This document shows, piece after piece, positions 8,092-15,889 of a stretch of DNA of 34,887 nt. The notes under the pieces were generated by a model. It ran no database searches. It was not told the DNA's origin and saw only the letters and a program-made list of their open reading frames with translations. The DNA is from Chloroflexota bacterium. GTDB lineage: Bacteria > Chloroflexota > Anaerolineae > J102. A program made the translations under genes and the position numbers. The stretch covers positions 1 to 34,887 of the forward strand of contig JAAENG010000137.1 of assembly GCA_024224665.1 (NCBI GenBank), written 5' to 3'. Position 1 is the first letter of the stretch. Each line of letters opens with the position of its first letter.

Positions 8092-8334
8092 CTATGATTG
8101 TGTTTTCACACCCGCTCGCCCTGCCGCCTCCACCATCTGCTGTGCTTCGGCCACATTCATGGCCAGGGGCTTTTCACAGTAAATGTGTTTGCTGGTCTCG
8201 GCCGCGGCTGTGACGATCTCTAGATGCACGTTGTTCGGCGCAGAGCAGTCGATCACTTGGATATCGTCGCGCGCCAGCAATTCCCGATAATCGGTCGTCC
8301 AGATATCGCAGCCGATCTCCGTGGCAGTTCTCAC
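8092..8334 (-). pseudogene. Gfo/Idh/MocA oxidoreductase remnant
   Basis: The 80-residue frame contains only the middle of the NAD(P)-binding domain. It has the family hallmark HIYCEKPLAMNVAEA with the EKP motif, preceded by DYRELLARDDIQVIDCSAPNNVH. The N-terminal GxGxxG nucleotide loop (about 45 residues) and the entire C-terminal catalytic domain (over 200 residues) are missing. The frame stops at AGVKTQS, where family members continue into the catalytic domain. The first codon is GTG, overlapping the dehydrogenase stop as GTGA, so it could still be translated. An internal deletion of a once complete gene is the simplest reading. A functional mini-protein is less likely. Confidence 0.8.
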
Positions 8335-9368
8335 TTTGCTTCTGTTTCCTGGGTCTCGACGATCACCTTCATGGCTTGACCCGAGCGCATGAGTTCTACG
8401 CCGGCCGCTAACTCGGATAAGGGCACCCGGTGGGTGATGAGGGAGGAGGGCTGGATGCGGCCGCTTTCGAGCAGTTTGATGGTCTGGGTGAAAGGTTTGA
8501 GGCCGACGAATGCGCCGTGGAGGGTGAGGTCGTAGCGGGTGATCTGGTATTGGCTGACGGCGGGTGTGTCGTGGGGGCGGAGGCCGAAGAGAATAATGTG
8601 TCCTCCTCGTCTGGCGAGATCGGCGGCCGATTTCATCTGATTGCCCACCGCATCGATGACCAGATCTGCACCGAGGCCTGTGATAGCTTTGACGGCCTGA
8701 GCGACATCGCTATCGGCAGGGTTCAGAACAACATCGACACCTAATGTATGGGCGAATTGTAGCCGGTAGGATACCAGGTCTGACATGATAATGCGACCGG
8801 CGCCCATCGCTCGCAGCACCTGAGCAAAGAGAAGACCCATCGGTCCACTCCCGATAATGGCGACATTGTTTCCTGGTTGAAATGGCACACGCGCCAGGGC
8901 GCCGACCACACACGATAGGGGCTCGAATAGAACTGCGTCATCTCTTGGCACAGCGTCGCTAATCTTGAAAAGGGCTCGCTCTGGCGCACTCAAGTAGGGC
9001 GTAAAAGCGCCATCGACAGTGGTGCCAATGGTGTTGTAGTCGAGACATTGATTGTCTAATCCGGCCCGACAATAAGCGCACTTGCCACAAGTGATCCTGG
9101 GAGCGATCACGACACGGTCACCGATTGTGAGATTGCGCACATCATCGCCGATCTCCAACACAGTACCAACGCCCTCGTGCCCGATCACAATGCCATGGGT
9201 TGCGTTATGCGCCGGTGGTGTCGCCAAAATGTTCAGATCGGTGCCACAGATGCCACATGCTTGTACGCGTACCAGCACGTCGGCTCGATCTTTGAGCTGT
9301 GGTAGAGGCCGGCTTTCGTAAGTTAGACGTCCCTCGCCTTGAAACACCGGTGCTATCATGGTTTCCAT
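8331..9368 (-). CDS. Zinc-dependent medium-chain alcohol/polyol dehydrogenase
   Basis: This 345-residue protein is a complete zinc MDR dehydrogenase. Catalytic zinc ligands are C41 (CGICGTD), H64 and E65 (GHE). The structural zinc site is C94, C97, C100 and C108 (CGKCAYCRAGLDNQC). The Rossmann motif is IIGSGPMG. Sorbitol, threonine, galactitol and inositol-related dehydrogenases share this organisation, so an NAD-linked oxidation of a polyol or sugar alcohol is likely. Substrate is not resolved. The start is one base after the SorC stop and its stop overlaps the next frame by 4 bp, so it is tightly operonic with its regulator. Confidence 0.93.
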   Translation of the reverse strand: METMIAPVFQGEGRLTYESRPLPQLKDRADVLVRVQACGICGTDLNILATPPAHNATHGIVIGHEGVGTVLEIGDDVRNLTIGDRVVIAPRITCGKCAYCRAGLDNQCLDYNTIGTTVDGAFTPYLSAPERALFKISDAVPRDDAVLFEPLSCVVGALARVPFQPGNNVAIIGSGPMGLLFAQVLRAMGAGRIIMSDLVSYRLQFAHTLGVDVVLNPADSDVAQAVKAITGLGADLVIDAVGNQMKSAADLARRGGHIILFGLRPHDTPAVSQYQITRYDLTLHGAFVGLKPFTQTIKLLESGRIQPSSLITHRVPLSELAAGVELMRSGQAMKVIVETQETEAK

Positions 9369-9369
9369 A

Positions 9370-10323
9370 TTACACGTCCTGCAGCCTCAACACTTCGCCG
9401 GCGGCCTGATCATCTGTACAAAGCACGTTGATAACGCCCGTACGAAGTGCGCCCAAAATAGCTTCTCCTTTGTTCTTGCCCATGGCCACAGTAAAGGTCG
9501 TGGGGATGCCGCGCAACTCGTCGAGAGATATCCCGATCACGCGATCGTTGCACGAACAGGGATGCAAAATCCCGTCGGCTGCATAAACTCGACCGGCAAT
9601 GTCGCCGACGGCGCCATCCCGGCGCAGATCGGCCAGTTCATCGGAAGTCATGAGCCTTGCCTTGACAAAGCCAGAGGTTTTGGGGTCCAAATTCCCGATG
9701 CCCAGCAAAGCAACATCTGCGCGCCGAGATGCCGAGAGGGTCCGTTCGATGCCGCTTTGCCGTCGCAGAATCTCCGCCGCTTCCTTGCTGTCGGCCATCA
9801 TAGGTGAAGAAAGATAGAGCACTTCACCACCCAGTTTCTGTGCGAGTTGGCGCGCCAGAGCGGGGCTATCCATCTGTTGCATGGCAAAAGGCGTGCTCCC
9901 TAGCGCCTGTGCAACATGGACATGCGCTTGAAATCCGGGGCGGATGGCATCGATCACTTCGTAGGTTGATCGCCCCAAACAGACGGTCAGGGTCATGCCG
10001 CCCTCCAAGATGCGCTCCAGGTATCGTGCACCCAATTGCCCCAGACGTTGTACGGCCTGATCCTGGTCTTCCTGCGAAGATTGCAGAACCATCGCGTCTC
10101 GTAATCCGAATCTCTGTTTCAGCGCCCGTTCGAGTTCTCCATCTCGCGACATGGGCCAATTTACAGTTATCTGCACAACCCCTTCCCCTCTCGCCTCTTT
10201 GAGAAGTCGATACACCTTGACTCGTGAAAGTCCCAAGTCATTGCCGATGGCGCTTTGGGTCATCTCGAGTTCGTAATACATCGATGCCACTTGAGCTAAC
10301 ATTTCGTGATGTCTTTCATCCAT
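9370..10323 (-). CDS. SorC/DeoR-type sugar-binding transcriptional regulator
   Basis: The protein has an N-terminal winged helix-turn-helix (MTQSAIGNDLGLSRVKVYRLLKEA, about residues 22-43) and a large SorC effector domain. The effector domain shows LTVCLGRSTYEVIDAI, DVALLGIGNLDP and IAGRVYAADG. SorC regulators bind phosphorylated sugars or glycolytic intermediates and control adjacent catabolic genes. I choose the ATG at 10323 (318 residues). The frame opens at 10365, but that start lies inside the operator palindrome only about 13 bases from the predicted transcript start. The gene is first in the minus-strand operon, which fits autoregulation through the palindrome at 10351-10383. Confidence 0.92.
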   Translation of the reverse strand: MDERHHEMLAQVASMYYELEMTQSAIGNDLGLSRVKVYRLLKEARGEGVVQITVNWPMSRDGELERALKQRFGLRDAMVLQSSQEDQDQAVQRLGQLGARYLERILEGGMTLTVCLGRSTYEVIDAIRPGFQAHVHVAQALGSTPFAMQQMDSPALARQLAQKLGGEVLYLSSPMMADSKEAAEILRRQSGIERTLSASRRADVALLGIGNLDPKTSGFVKARLMTSDELADLRRDGAVGDIAGRVYAADGILHPCSCNDRVIGISLDELRGIPTTFTVAMGKNKGEAILGALRTGVINVLCTDDQAAGEVLRLQDV

Positions 10324-10350
10324 AGTTAGGTATCCGGCAATTCTAGGGAC

Positions 10351-10383
10351 TGAGCAATTGCACATCTTATGTGCAATTGCTCA
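10351..10383 (-). promoter_or_regulatory. Perfect 33-bp palindrome, candidate SorC operator
   Basis: TGAGCAATTGCACAT (10351-10365) and ATGTGCAATTGCTCA (10369-10383) are exact reverse complements separated by CTT. The palindrome begins one base downstream of the -10 box of the promoter at 10385-10413 and lies between it and the SorC start. The position predicts repression by blocking initiation. The core GCACAT/ATGTGC resembles sites reported for SorC/DeoR-type regulators. Confidence 0.85.
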
Positions 10384-10384
10384 C

Positions 10385-10413
10385 AGTCTAGCATGCTACC
10401 TTACCTTTGTCAA
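10385..10413 (-). promoter_or_regulatory. Sigma70-type promoter for the SorC-led operon
   Basis: On the minus strand the -35 is TTGACA (10413-10408, perfect consensus). The spacer is exactly 17 bp and the -10 is TAGACT (10390-10385, four of six). Predicted initiation is around 10378, inside the palindrome. The box positions relative to the operator strongly support function. Confidence 0.8.
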
Positions 10414-10445
10414 TAGCGGAAGATGAAAAAGTCCTGCTGTCTTTT

Positions 10446-10473
10446 TTGAAAGCCATTCTCGATATGGTATGTT
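10446..10473 (+). promoter_or_regulatory. Possible weak promoter toward the SH3/GH lipoprotein
   Basis: TTGAAA (10446-10451), 16 bp, then TATGTT (10468-10473). Both boxes are imperfect. The site faces the lipoprotein gene at 10543 and would be divergent from the SorC promoter. Confidence 0.3.
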
Positions 10474-10542
10474 TCACCGCAGAGATTATTGTTATTCCCA
10501 GCCAACGTAGATCACCCACGATGATACAAATAGGAGGAGCCG

Positions 10543-12273
10543 GTGACCCGCTTTTTATTGCTTTTCATTCTTGGTCTGCTTTTGATATCCTGCCAGGGAA
10601 ATATATACATCGATTCGTCGGGACAGTTGCAGATAGCACAGCAAGTAACGCCTGTCACTCAAGCAGCAGTGGGTGCGGTAGATCCGGGGGGGGTGGTAAG
10701 TACCACCACAGGCGCCGTCGAAGCGCCGGAAACGAGCGCAGAGACTGCAACACTCACCAAAACTGAGCCAGTAGCCAGCCCCACTTTGATTCCCTCGGAG
10801 ACCCCCACTCCCACCCTCGCCCCCACCAGCACCCCTACTTCCACACCTTTGCCCTATGCCCAAGCGGCCGCCATCAGCCCCACCAACCTGCGCAAGGGCC
10901 CTGGCACGAACTATAACAAGGTGGGACTGTTGCAGAAAGGTGAAGAACTAGAAATCATCGGCAAGAATGGGTCGGGTAGCTGGTGGCAACTGCAAAACGA
11001 CAAGGGCCAGCCGGTGTGGATCATTGCCAGTCAGGTCCAGGTAGAGGGGCCGGCCGAGAACATCGCAGTGGCCGAGAACATCCCCGAACCGCCGCAGCCC
11101 AAACCACAACCACAGGCGATTGCCGGTGGCGCACCTGCCGATAGCGCACCTGCCGATAGCGCACCTGCCGGTGGCGCACCTGCCGGTGGCGCACCTGCCG
11201 GTGGCGCACCTGCCGGTGGCGCACCTGCCGGTGCGGGCCAATTTGGCTACGGTCTCCAAATCCAACCCTACTACGGCGCTGATATCGGCCTCGCCGCCCA
11301 TCAGATCAGAGATTTGGGTTTCAATTGGGTGAAATGGCAGGTTGTGTGGCGGGATATGGAACGAGGGCCGGGGCAAGTCGATTGGGGGGAGCAGGATCGT
11401 CTGATCGGCTTCTTCGGCGACCAGGGCCTACAAATACTCGCCTCTATCGTCAAAGCACCGGAGTGGGCTCGTGCGGCTACGACCGATCTCGGCGTCGAAG
11501 GCCCACCAGCCGATGCTCAGACCTTTGCCAACTTCCTCGGCGCCTATGCCGGCCGCTATTGCGGAAGGGTTCAGGCCATTGAGGTCTGGAATGAGCAGAA
11601 TCTGCATTATGAATGGGGCAATGAACCTCTGGATCCGGTCCGCTACATGGACATGCTCAAACGCTCTTACCAGGCAATCAAACAGGCCTGCCCGCAGATG
11701 ATTGTGGTCAGTGGCGCTCTTACGCCGGTGGGAGAGTTCGGAGCTTTGGCCATTGATGATTTTCGTTACCTGGAAATGATGTATCAGAATGGTCTAAAGA
11801 ACTATTCCGATGCTATCGGTGCACATCCGAGCGGCTACAATGTCCCTCCTAATCTCACCTGGCAGCAGGCTTGTGATTACATCACTTCGAAAAACACCCA
11901 ATTCAATGGCCCATGCGACACACCTCACCACTCCTGGTCAGCCCGTTCGACCATGGAGGGCTACCGCAACATCATGGCCGTCTACGGCGACGCCAACAAA
12001 CGCATCTGGCCCACAGAATTCGGCTGGGCTGCCGGCGGCGCCTTTGACGCCAATTACATGTATGCCAACGATAACAGCTACGACGAGCAAGCCCGCTGGA
12101 CCGTCGATTTCTACCAGATGATGCGAAACTGGGGGTTTGTAGGCCCCGCCTTCCTGTGGAACTTGAACTTCTCTATGATCAACGCAGGCACCGAACTGGC
12201 GCAGTGGAGCATTGTCGATGAGCAAGGGAATGCCAGGCAGACGTTTAATGCGCTGAAGCAGATGGGGAAGTGA
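10543..12273 (+). CDS. SH3-domain lipoprotein with clan GH-A glycoside-hydrolase-like domain
   Basis: The start is GTG, five bases after a perfect AGGAGG. The 576-residue product has a lipoprotein signal ending LLIS-C17, so it is membrane-anchored outside the cell. A Thr/Pro linker leads to a bacterial SH3 domain (about 102-168: NLRKGPGTNYNKVG to PVWIIASQVQV). A low-complexity Ala-Pro-Gly repeat (about 196-230) follows, then a TIM-barrel domain (about 234-576). This carries VEVWNEQN, with candidate acid/base E351, and IWPTEFGW, with candidate nucleophile E492. The arrangement resembles GH39/GH5-like enzymes. Both catalytic Glu appear present, so hydrolysis is plausible, but family and substrate are uncertain. 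Nearby uxaC and kinases suggest plant-type glycans. Confidence 0.85.
   Translation: MTRFLLLFILGLLLISCQGNIYIDSSGQLQIAQQVTPVTQAAVGAVDPGGVVSTTTGAVEAPETSAETATLTKTEPVASPTLIPSETPTPTLAPTSTPTSTPLPYAQAAAISPTNLRKGPGTNYNKVGLLQKGEELEIIGKNGSGSWWQLQNDKGQPVWIIASQVQVEGPAENIAVAENIPEPPQPKPQPQAIAGGAPADSAPADSAPAGGAPAGGAPAGGAPAGGAPAGAGQFGYGLQIQPYYGADIGLAAHQIRDLGFNWVKWQVVWRDMERGPGQVDWGEQDRLIGFFGDQGLQILASIVKAPEWARAATTDLGVEGPPADAQTFANFLGAYAGRYCGRVQAIEVWNEQNLHYEWGNEPLDPVRYMDMLKRSYQAIKQACPQMIVVSGALTPVGEFGALAIDDFRYLEMMYQNGLKNYSDAIGAHPSGYNVPPNLTWQQACDYITSKNTQFNGPCDTPHHSWSARSTMEGYRNIMAVYGDANKRIWPTEFGWAAGGAFDANYMYANDNSYDEQARWTVDFYQMMRNWGFVGPAFLWNLNFSMINAGTELAQWSIVDEQGNARQTFNALKQMGK
11128..11232 (+). repeat. 15-bp in-frame tandem repeat, seven units
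   Basis: Seven units of RGCGCACCTGCCGRT encode repeats of (G/S)APA(G/D). They form a flexible linker between the SH3 and barrel domains of the lipoprotein. Units 4-7 are identical, which suggests recent expansion and variable copy number. Confidence 0.9.
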
Positions 12274-12368
12274 AAACGTGTTGCGTGTTTCTCCCCATGA
12301 GCATAGTCTCATTCCCCAAAATTATCACTGCCGGACACTTTCTGACCGGTCAAATATAAGGAGTAGCA

Positions 12369-13799
12369 ATGGCTGACCCCATGTGGAATCTTTCACCCGA
12401 CCGATTTTTTGATCCCGACCCCAGCCAACGGCGGGTTGCCCGAGAATTGTATGACTCGATCGCCGGGCTACCTCTGATCTGCCCGCATGGCCATGTAGAC
12501 CCGCGCCTTTTCGCCGACCCCGATTATGACCTCGGCAGCCCCACCGACATGCTGATTATTCCCGACCATTATGTCTTCCGCATGCTCTACTCGCAGGGCA
12601 TCCCCCTCGAAGCGCTTGGCATTCCTCGGCGCGACGGTGGACCCGTCGAACAGGATCATCGCAAGATATGGCAAACTTTCGCAGACAATTTCTACCTGTT
12701 TCGCGGCACGCCCACAGGTGTCTGGCTGGCAGCCGAATTCGTGGAAGTGTTCGGTATCGAAGAGAAGCTCACCAGCCACACTGCACAGACGATCTACGAT
12801 CAGATCGAGGTCAAGCTGGCGACACCTGAGTTTAGACCACGGGCTTTATTCGAGCGCTTCAACATCGAGGTGCTGACCACCACTGATGGGGCCACCGACA
12901 CGCTTGAGCACCATCGAGCCATACAGGATTCAGAGTGGCAGGGCGATATTCGTCCCACCTTCAGGCCCGACGCAGTCGTCAATATCGATTCACCAGGCTG
13001 GCTGGCAGAAATCGACAAGCTCTCCGATATCAGCGGTTTGGCCGTAAACTCCTACATTTCCTTTATCGTAGCATTGGAGAACCGGCGGGCGTTCTTCAAG
13101 GCAATGGGCGCGACCGCCACCGATCACGCCGCCGTATCAGCCTATACGGCTGAGTTGTCAGAAACCGAAGCAGAAGCGATCTTCCAACGAGCGCTCGGGG
13201 GCAACGCTTCGGAAGAGGATGCCCATCGCTTCACTGCCCATATGATCATGGAAATGGCCAGGATGAGCATCGAAGATGGTCTGACCATGCAATTCCATGT
13301 CGGATCCTTTCGCTCACACAATGATTTCATCCGCGTCCGCTTTGGCGTAGATAAAGGGGCCGACATCCCCTTGCAATCTGAATTCACGCGCAACTTGCAT
13401 GCACTGCTCAACAAGTACGGAAACGACCCTCGACTCACGCTTATCCTCTTCTGCCTGGATGAGGATACGTACTCGCGTGAGCTGGCGCCATTAGCCGGAC
13501 ACTATCCGGCCATGCGGCTGGGTCCGCCCTGGTGGTTTTTCGACAGCATTTACGGCATGATCCGCTACCGAGATCGGGTGCATGAGACGGCCGGGCTTTA
13601 CAACACGGTCGGGTTCAATGACGATACCCGCGCCTATCCTTCCATCCCCACCCGGCACGATGTCTGGCGACGTGTCGAATGCAACTGGTTGGCAGGTATG
13701 GTCGTGCGAGGCCTGATAGACATGGAGGATGCCGCTGACATGGCACGAGATTCAGCTTATCGACTGGTAAAACAAGCCTACCGATTTGGCAGCGAGTAG
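12369..13799 (+). CDS. uxaC: Glucuronate isomerase (uronate isomerase)
   Basis: This 476-residue protein is a full-length UxaC. It converts D-glucuronate to D-fructuronate and D-galacturonate to D-tagaturonate (EC 5.3.1.12). The N-terminal metal site CPHGHVDP (H40, H42) and the segments DHYVFRMLYSQG, LTTTDGATDTLEHH, MQFHVGSFRSHND and WRRVECNWLAGMV are all characteristic of this amidohydrolase-fold family. The ATG follows AAGGAG at five bases. It lies 95 bp after the SH3/GH lipoprotein on the same strand, so extracellular release and intracellular isomerisation may be linked. No uxuA or uxuB partner is in the window. Confidence 0.96.
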   Translation: MADPMWNLSPDRFFDPDPSQRRVARELYDSIAGLPLICPHGHVDPRLFADPDYDLGSPTDMLIIPDHYVFRMLYSQGIPLEALGIPRRDGGPVEQDHRKIWQTFADNFYLFRGTPTGVWLAAEFVEVFGIEEKLTSHTAQTIYDQIEVKLATPEFRPRALFERFNIEVLTTTDGATDTLEHHRAIQDSEWQGDIRPTFRPDAVVNIDSPGWLAEIDKLSDISGLAVNSYISFIVALENRRAFFKAMGATATDHAAVSAYTAELSETEAEAIFQRALGGNASEEDAHRFTAHMIMEMARMSIEDGLTMQFHVGSFRSHNDFIRVRFGVDKGADIPLQSEFTRNLHALLNKYGNDPRLTLILFCLDEDTYSRELAPLAGHYPAMRLGPPWWFFDSIYGMIRYRDRVHETAGLYNTVGFNDDTRAYPSIPTRHDVWRRVECNWLAGMVVRGLIDMEDAADMARDSAYRLVKQAYRFGSE

Positions 13800-13804
13800 A
13801 GTTC

Positions 13805-13860
13805 GTAGTCAGCGCTTTGGCGCTTCTAAGCACCGATCACGGCGATAAATCGCCTACTAT
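13805..13860 (-). repeat. 56-bp folded intergenic repeat, copy 2 (inverted)
   Basis: Read on the minus strand this begins ATAGTAGGCGATTTATCGCC and ends GACTAC, matching 585-640 at about 45 of 56 positions. Perfect inner stems GGCGAT/ATCGCC and AGCGC/GCGCT are present. Several differences from copy 1 fall within stems, with pairing partly kept. Confidence 0.75.
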
Positions 13861-13974
13861 AGATGTTCAGATAATGATTTTGACTTTTTGCCAGACTTTC
13901 CGCTGGTAGATACGCCTGCGGATCCAAAATCTTTTTCTGGAAGACTATACAAACGGTCAGGAGATTTCTATACA

Positions 13975-14883
13975 ATGAACCAACCCATCACTAAAGCCAT
14001 CGTGCCGGCCGCCGGTCTTGGCACTCGCCTGTTGCCCGCCACCAAATCCCAACCCAAGGAAATGTTGCCTGTGGGGCGGAAACCAGCCGTGCAATACGTT
14101 GTAGAGGAGTTGCAGGCTGCCAGGTTGAGCAAGATCTTAATCATTACCGGCCGCCGCAAACGCTCTATCGAAGACCACTTCGATGTGGAGCCGGAACTGG
14201 TTGCGGCTTTGGAGCGCGCAGGGAACGAAGCCCTATTGGATGATCTGCGCTATCTCAATAAAAGCAGCGCCCGTTTCTTCTACACTCGGCAGAGCGCGCC
14301 AAAGGGCCTGGGGCATGCAGTCTCTCTGGGCAGGGATTTTGTTGGAGATGACGACTGTGCGGTAGCACTGGGCGATTCACTGATCGCCGGCAATGACCCT
14401 GCCTCGCCACTGAGAGGGATGATGGCCGCTCATAAACATGTGGGCGCCGCGGCCATCATTGCCGTGGAGCAAGTGGCGCCTGAAGAGGCATTCCGCTATG
14501 GGATCGTTAGCATCGACGGAGATAGCGCCATTCCAGCCGACGAACCTGTGGCCATTACTGACATCGTGGAGAAACCGCCAACGGGTACAGCCCCGACCAA
14601 CCTGGCCATTGCCGCCCGCTACACTTTCAGCCCTGCCATCTTCGAGGCTTTGCAGCGCACGGCGCCTGATCGCAAAGGGGAAATCCAGCTGACTGACGCC
14701 ATGAACATACTCATCCGCATGGGTCTGCCGGTCTACGCCTGGCTGCTCCCGGCCCGACACCAGCGCTATGATATCGGCAACTTCGAGAGCTACTTCAGAG
14801 CTTTTATCGATTTCGCCCTGGCCGATGAACGTTATGGCTACCTGGTCCGCAAACATATCAAAGCCAAAGCTTATGAACTCTGA
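13975..14883 (+). CDS. galU: GalU-type UTP-sugar-1-phosphate uridylyltransferase
   Basis: From the ATG at 13975 (AGGAG 11 bases upstream) this gives 302 residues, the usual GalU length. The frame opens earlier at a TTG, but that extension lacks similarity. The nucleotidyltransferase signature AAGLGTRLLPATKSQPKEMLP and the segments QYVVEELQAA, KGLGHAVSLGRDFVGDD, VEKPPTGTAPTNLAIAARY and KGEIQLTDAM are diagnostic. GalU makes UDP-glucose from glucose-1-phosphate and UTP. The next gene, overlapping by 11 bp, is a GHMP kinase resembling glucuronokinase, so this copy may instead use glucuronate-1-phosphate. That specificity is inferred from context only. Confidence 0.92.
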   Translation: MNQPITKAIVPAAGLGTRLLPATKSQPKEMLPVGRKPAVQYVVEELQAARLSKILIITGRRKRSIEDHFDVEPELVAALERAGNEALLDDLRYLNKSSARFFYTRQSAPKGLGHAVSLGRDFVGDDDCAVALGDSLIAGNDPASPLRGMMAAHKHVGAAAIIAVEQVAPEEAFRYGIVSIDGDSAIPADEPVAITDIVEKPPTGTAPTNLAIAARYTFSPAIFEALQRTAPDRKGEIQLTDAMNILIRMGLPVYAWLLPARHQRYDIGNFESYFRAFIDFALADERYGYLVRKHIKAKAYEL

Positions 14884-15889
14884 TACGCAACGAGTTGTAT
14901 GCTCGGCGCCCGGCCGCTGCGGCATTATCGGCAACCCCACCGACATGTACGGTGGTAGAGTTTTGTCCTGCTCGGTGGGCATGCGGGCACGTGTGACCAT
15001 CACATCAGCAGATGAATTGGTTCTAGAAACGGCCGGCAAGACATGCATAATCCGCAGCCAGAACGATCTTCGCCCAAACAAAGACTACTTTGATCTACCC
15101 AGGGCGATCTTAGACTACATGCGCCTGCCGTCGCTGAAGTGCCATATCTTGTATGAAACCGAGATCCCCATGCGCAGCGGACTGGCGGGTTCGACGGCCC
15201 TGGTGGTTGCTCTGCTTCGGGCATTGCTGGCCTGGCAAGGAGAACACCCCAATCTCTACCTCACTGCCGAACGTGCTCGTTATATCGAATTGAATTATCT
15301 TAAGATCGTCTGTGGCTACCAGGATGCTTACATGTGCACATTCGGCGGACTCAATTACATAGATTTCCGCGGGAAGCAGTTTTATCGCAGTGCCGAAGCC
15401 GAACTCTTTGCCACTGTCGAACCTCTCTCAGCTTACGTCTCTAACCTTCCTTTCGTACTGGCCTTTACCGGCGTTCAGCATTCCTCTGGAGTGGTGCATA
15501 GACCGTTACGCGAGCGCTGGTTGGAGGGAGAAAAACGGGTGATAGAAAGCTACAAACGTATCGGCGCCATTGCCCAAAAAGGTAAAAAGGCTATCTTGAT
15601 GGAAGATTGGCCCCAGCTCGGCGAATTGATGAATGAGAATCACGCCGTTCAGAGAGATCTGGGTGGATCAGGTGAGTCCAATGAGCGCCTGATTGCAGCA
15701 GCGCTGAATGCCGGTGCTCTCGGTGCGAAGCTGGCAGGCGCCGGCGATGGTGGCACCATTATCGCCTTATGGCCCTGGGATGATAGCAACCAGCTCGAAC
15801 ACGCTTTGACAGAGGCAGGCGCATCAGCGTTATATCGCCCGGAGGTCAGAATCGGTGTGAATCTGGAAGAAGTCGACAATGGCGGATAG
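14873..15889 (+). CDS. GHMP family sugar kinase, glucuronokinase-like
   Basis: From the ATG at 14873 the product has 338 residues; the farther upstream start lies deep inside galU. GHMP motif 1 is SAPGRCGIIGNPTDMYGG (residues 11-28), motif 2 the ATP loop MRSGLAGSTALVVALL (100-115), and motif 3 LAGAGDGGTII near residue 285. The GNPTDMYGG variant resembles the GNPSDxYxG of plant glucuronokinases rather than galactokinase or heptokinase. Such enzymes phosphorylate the anomeric carbon to give a sugar-1-phosphate. The reading frame overlaps galU and the FGGY kinase by 11 bp on each side, so all three are probably translationally coupled. D-glycero-D-manno-heptose or fucose kinase activity remains possible. 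Confidence 0.85.
   Translation: MNSDTQRVVCSAPGRCGIIGNPTDMYGGRVLSCSVGMRARVTITSADELVLETAGKTCIIRSQNDLRPNKDYFDLPRAILDYMRLPSLKCHILYETEIPMRSGLAGSTALVVALLRALLAWQGEHPNLYLTAERARYIELNYLKIVCGYQDAYMCTFGGLNYIDFRGKQFYRSAEAELFATVEPLSAYVSNLPFVLAFTGVQHSSGVVHRPLRERWLEGEKRVIESYKRIGAIAQKGKKAILMEDWPQLGELMNENHAVQRDLGGSGESNERLIAAALNAGALGAKLAGAGDGGTIIALWPWDDSNQLEHALTEAGASALYRPEVRIGVNLEEVDNGG

Noticed and set aside
5143-12289. AACGTGTTGCGTGTT present at both 5143-5157 and 12275-12289
   Set aside because: A shared 15-mer is about what chance allows in 35 kb, and flanks do not align.
12343-12352. TGACCGGTCA palindrome just upstream of the uxaC ribosome site, as a uronate-regulator operator
   Set aside because: Perfect 10-bp palindromes are expected many times in a window of this size, and it does not resemble the UxuR/ExuR site I know.
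14377-15081. A 234-codon minus-strand open frame across galU and the GHMP kinase
   Set aside because: Both plus-strand genes are well supported; this frame spans their junction and resembles no protein.
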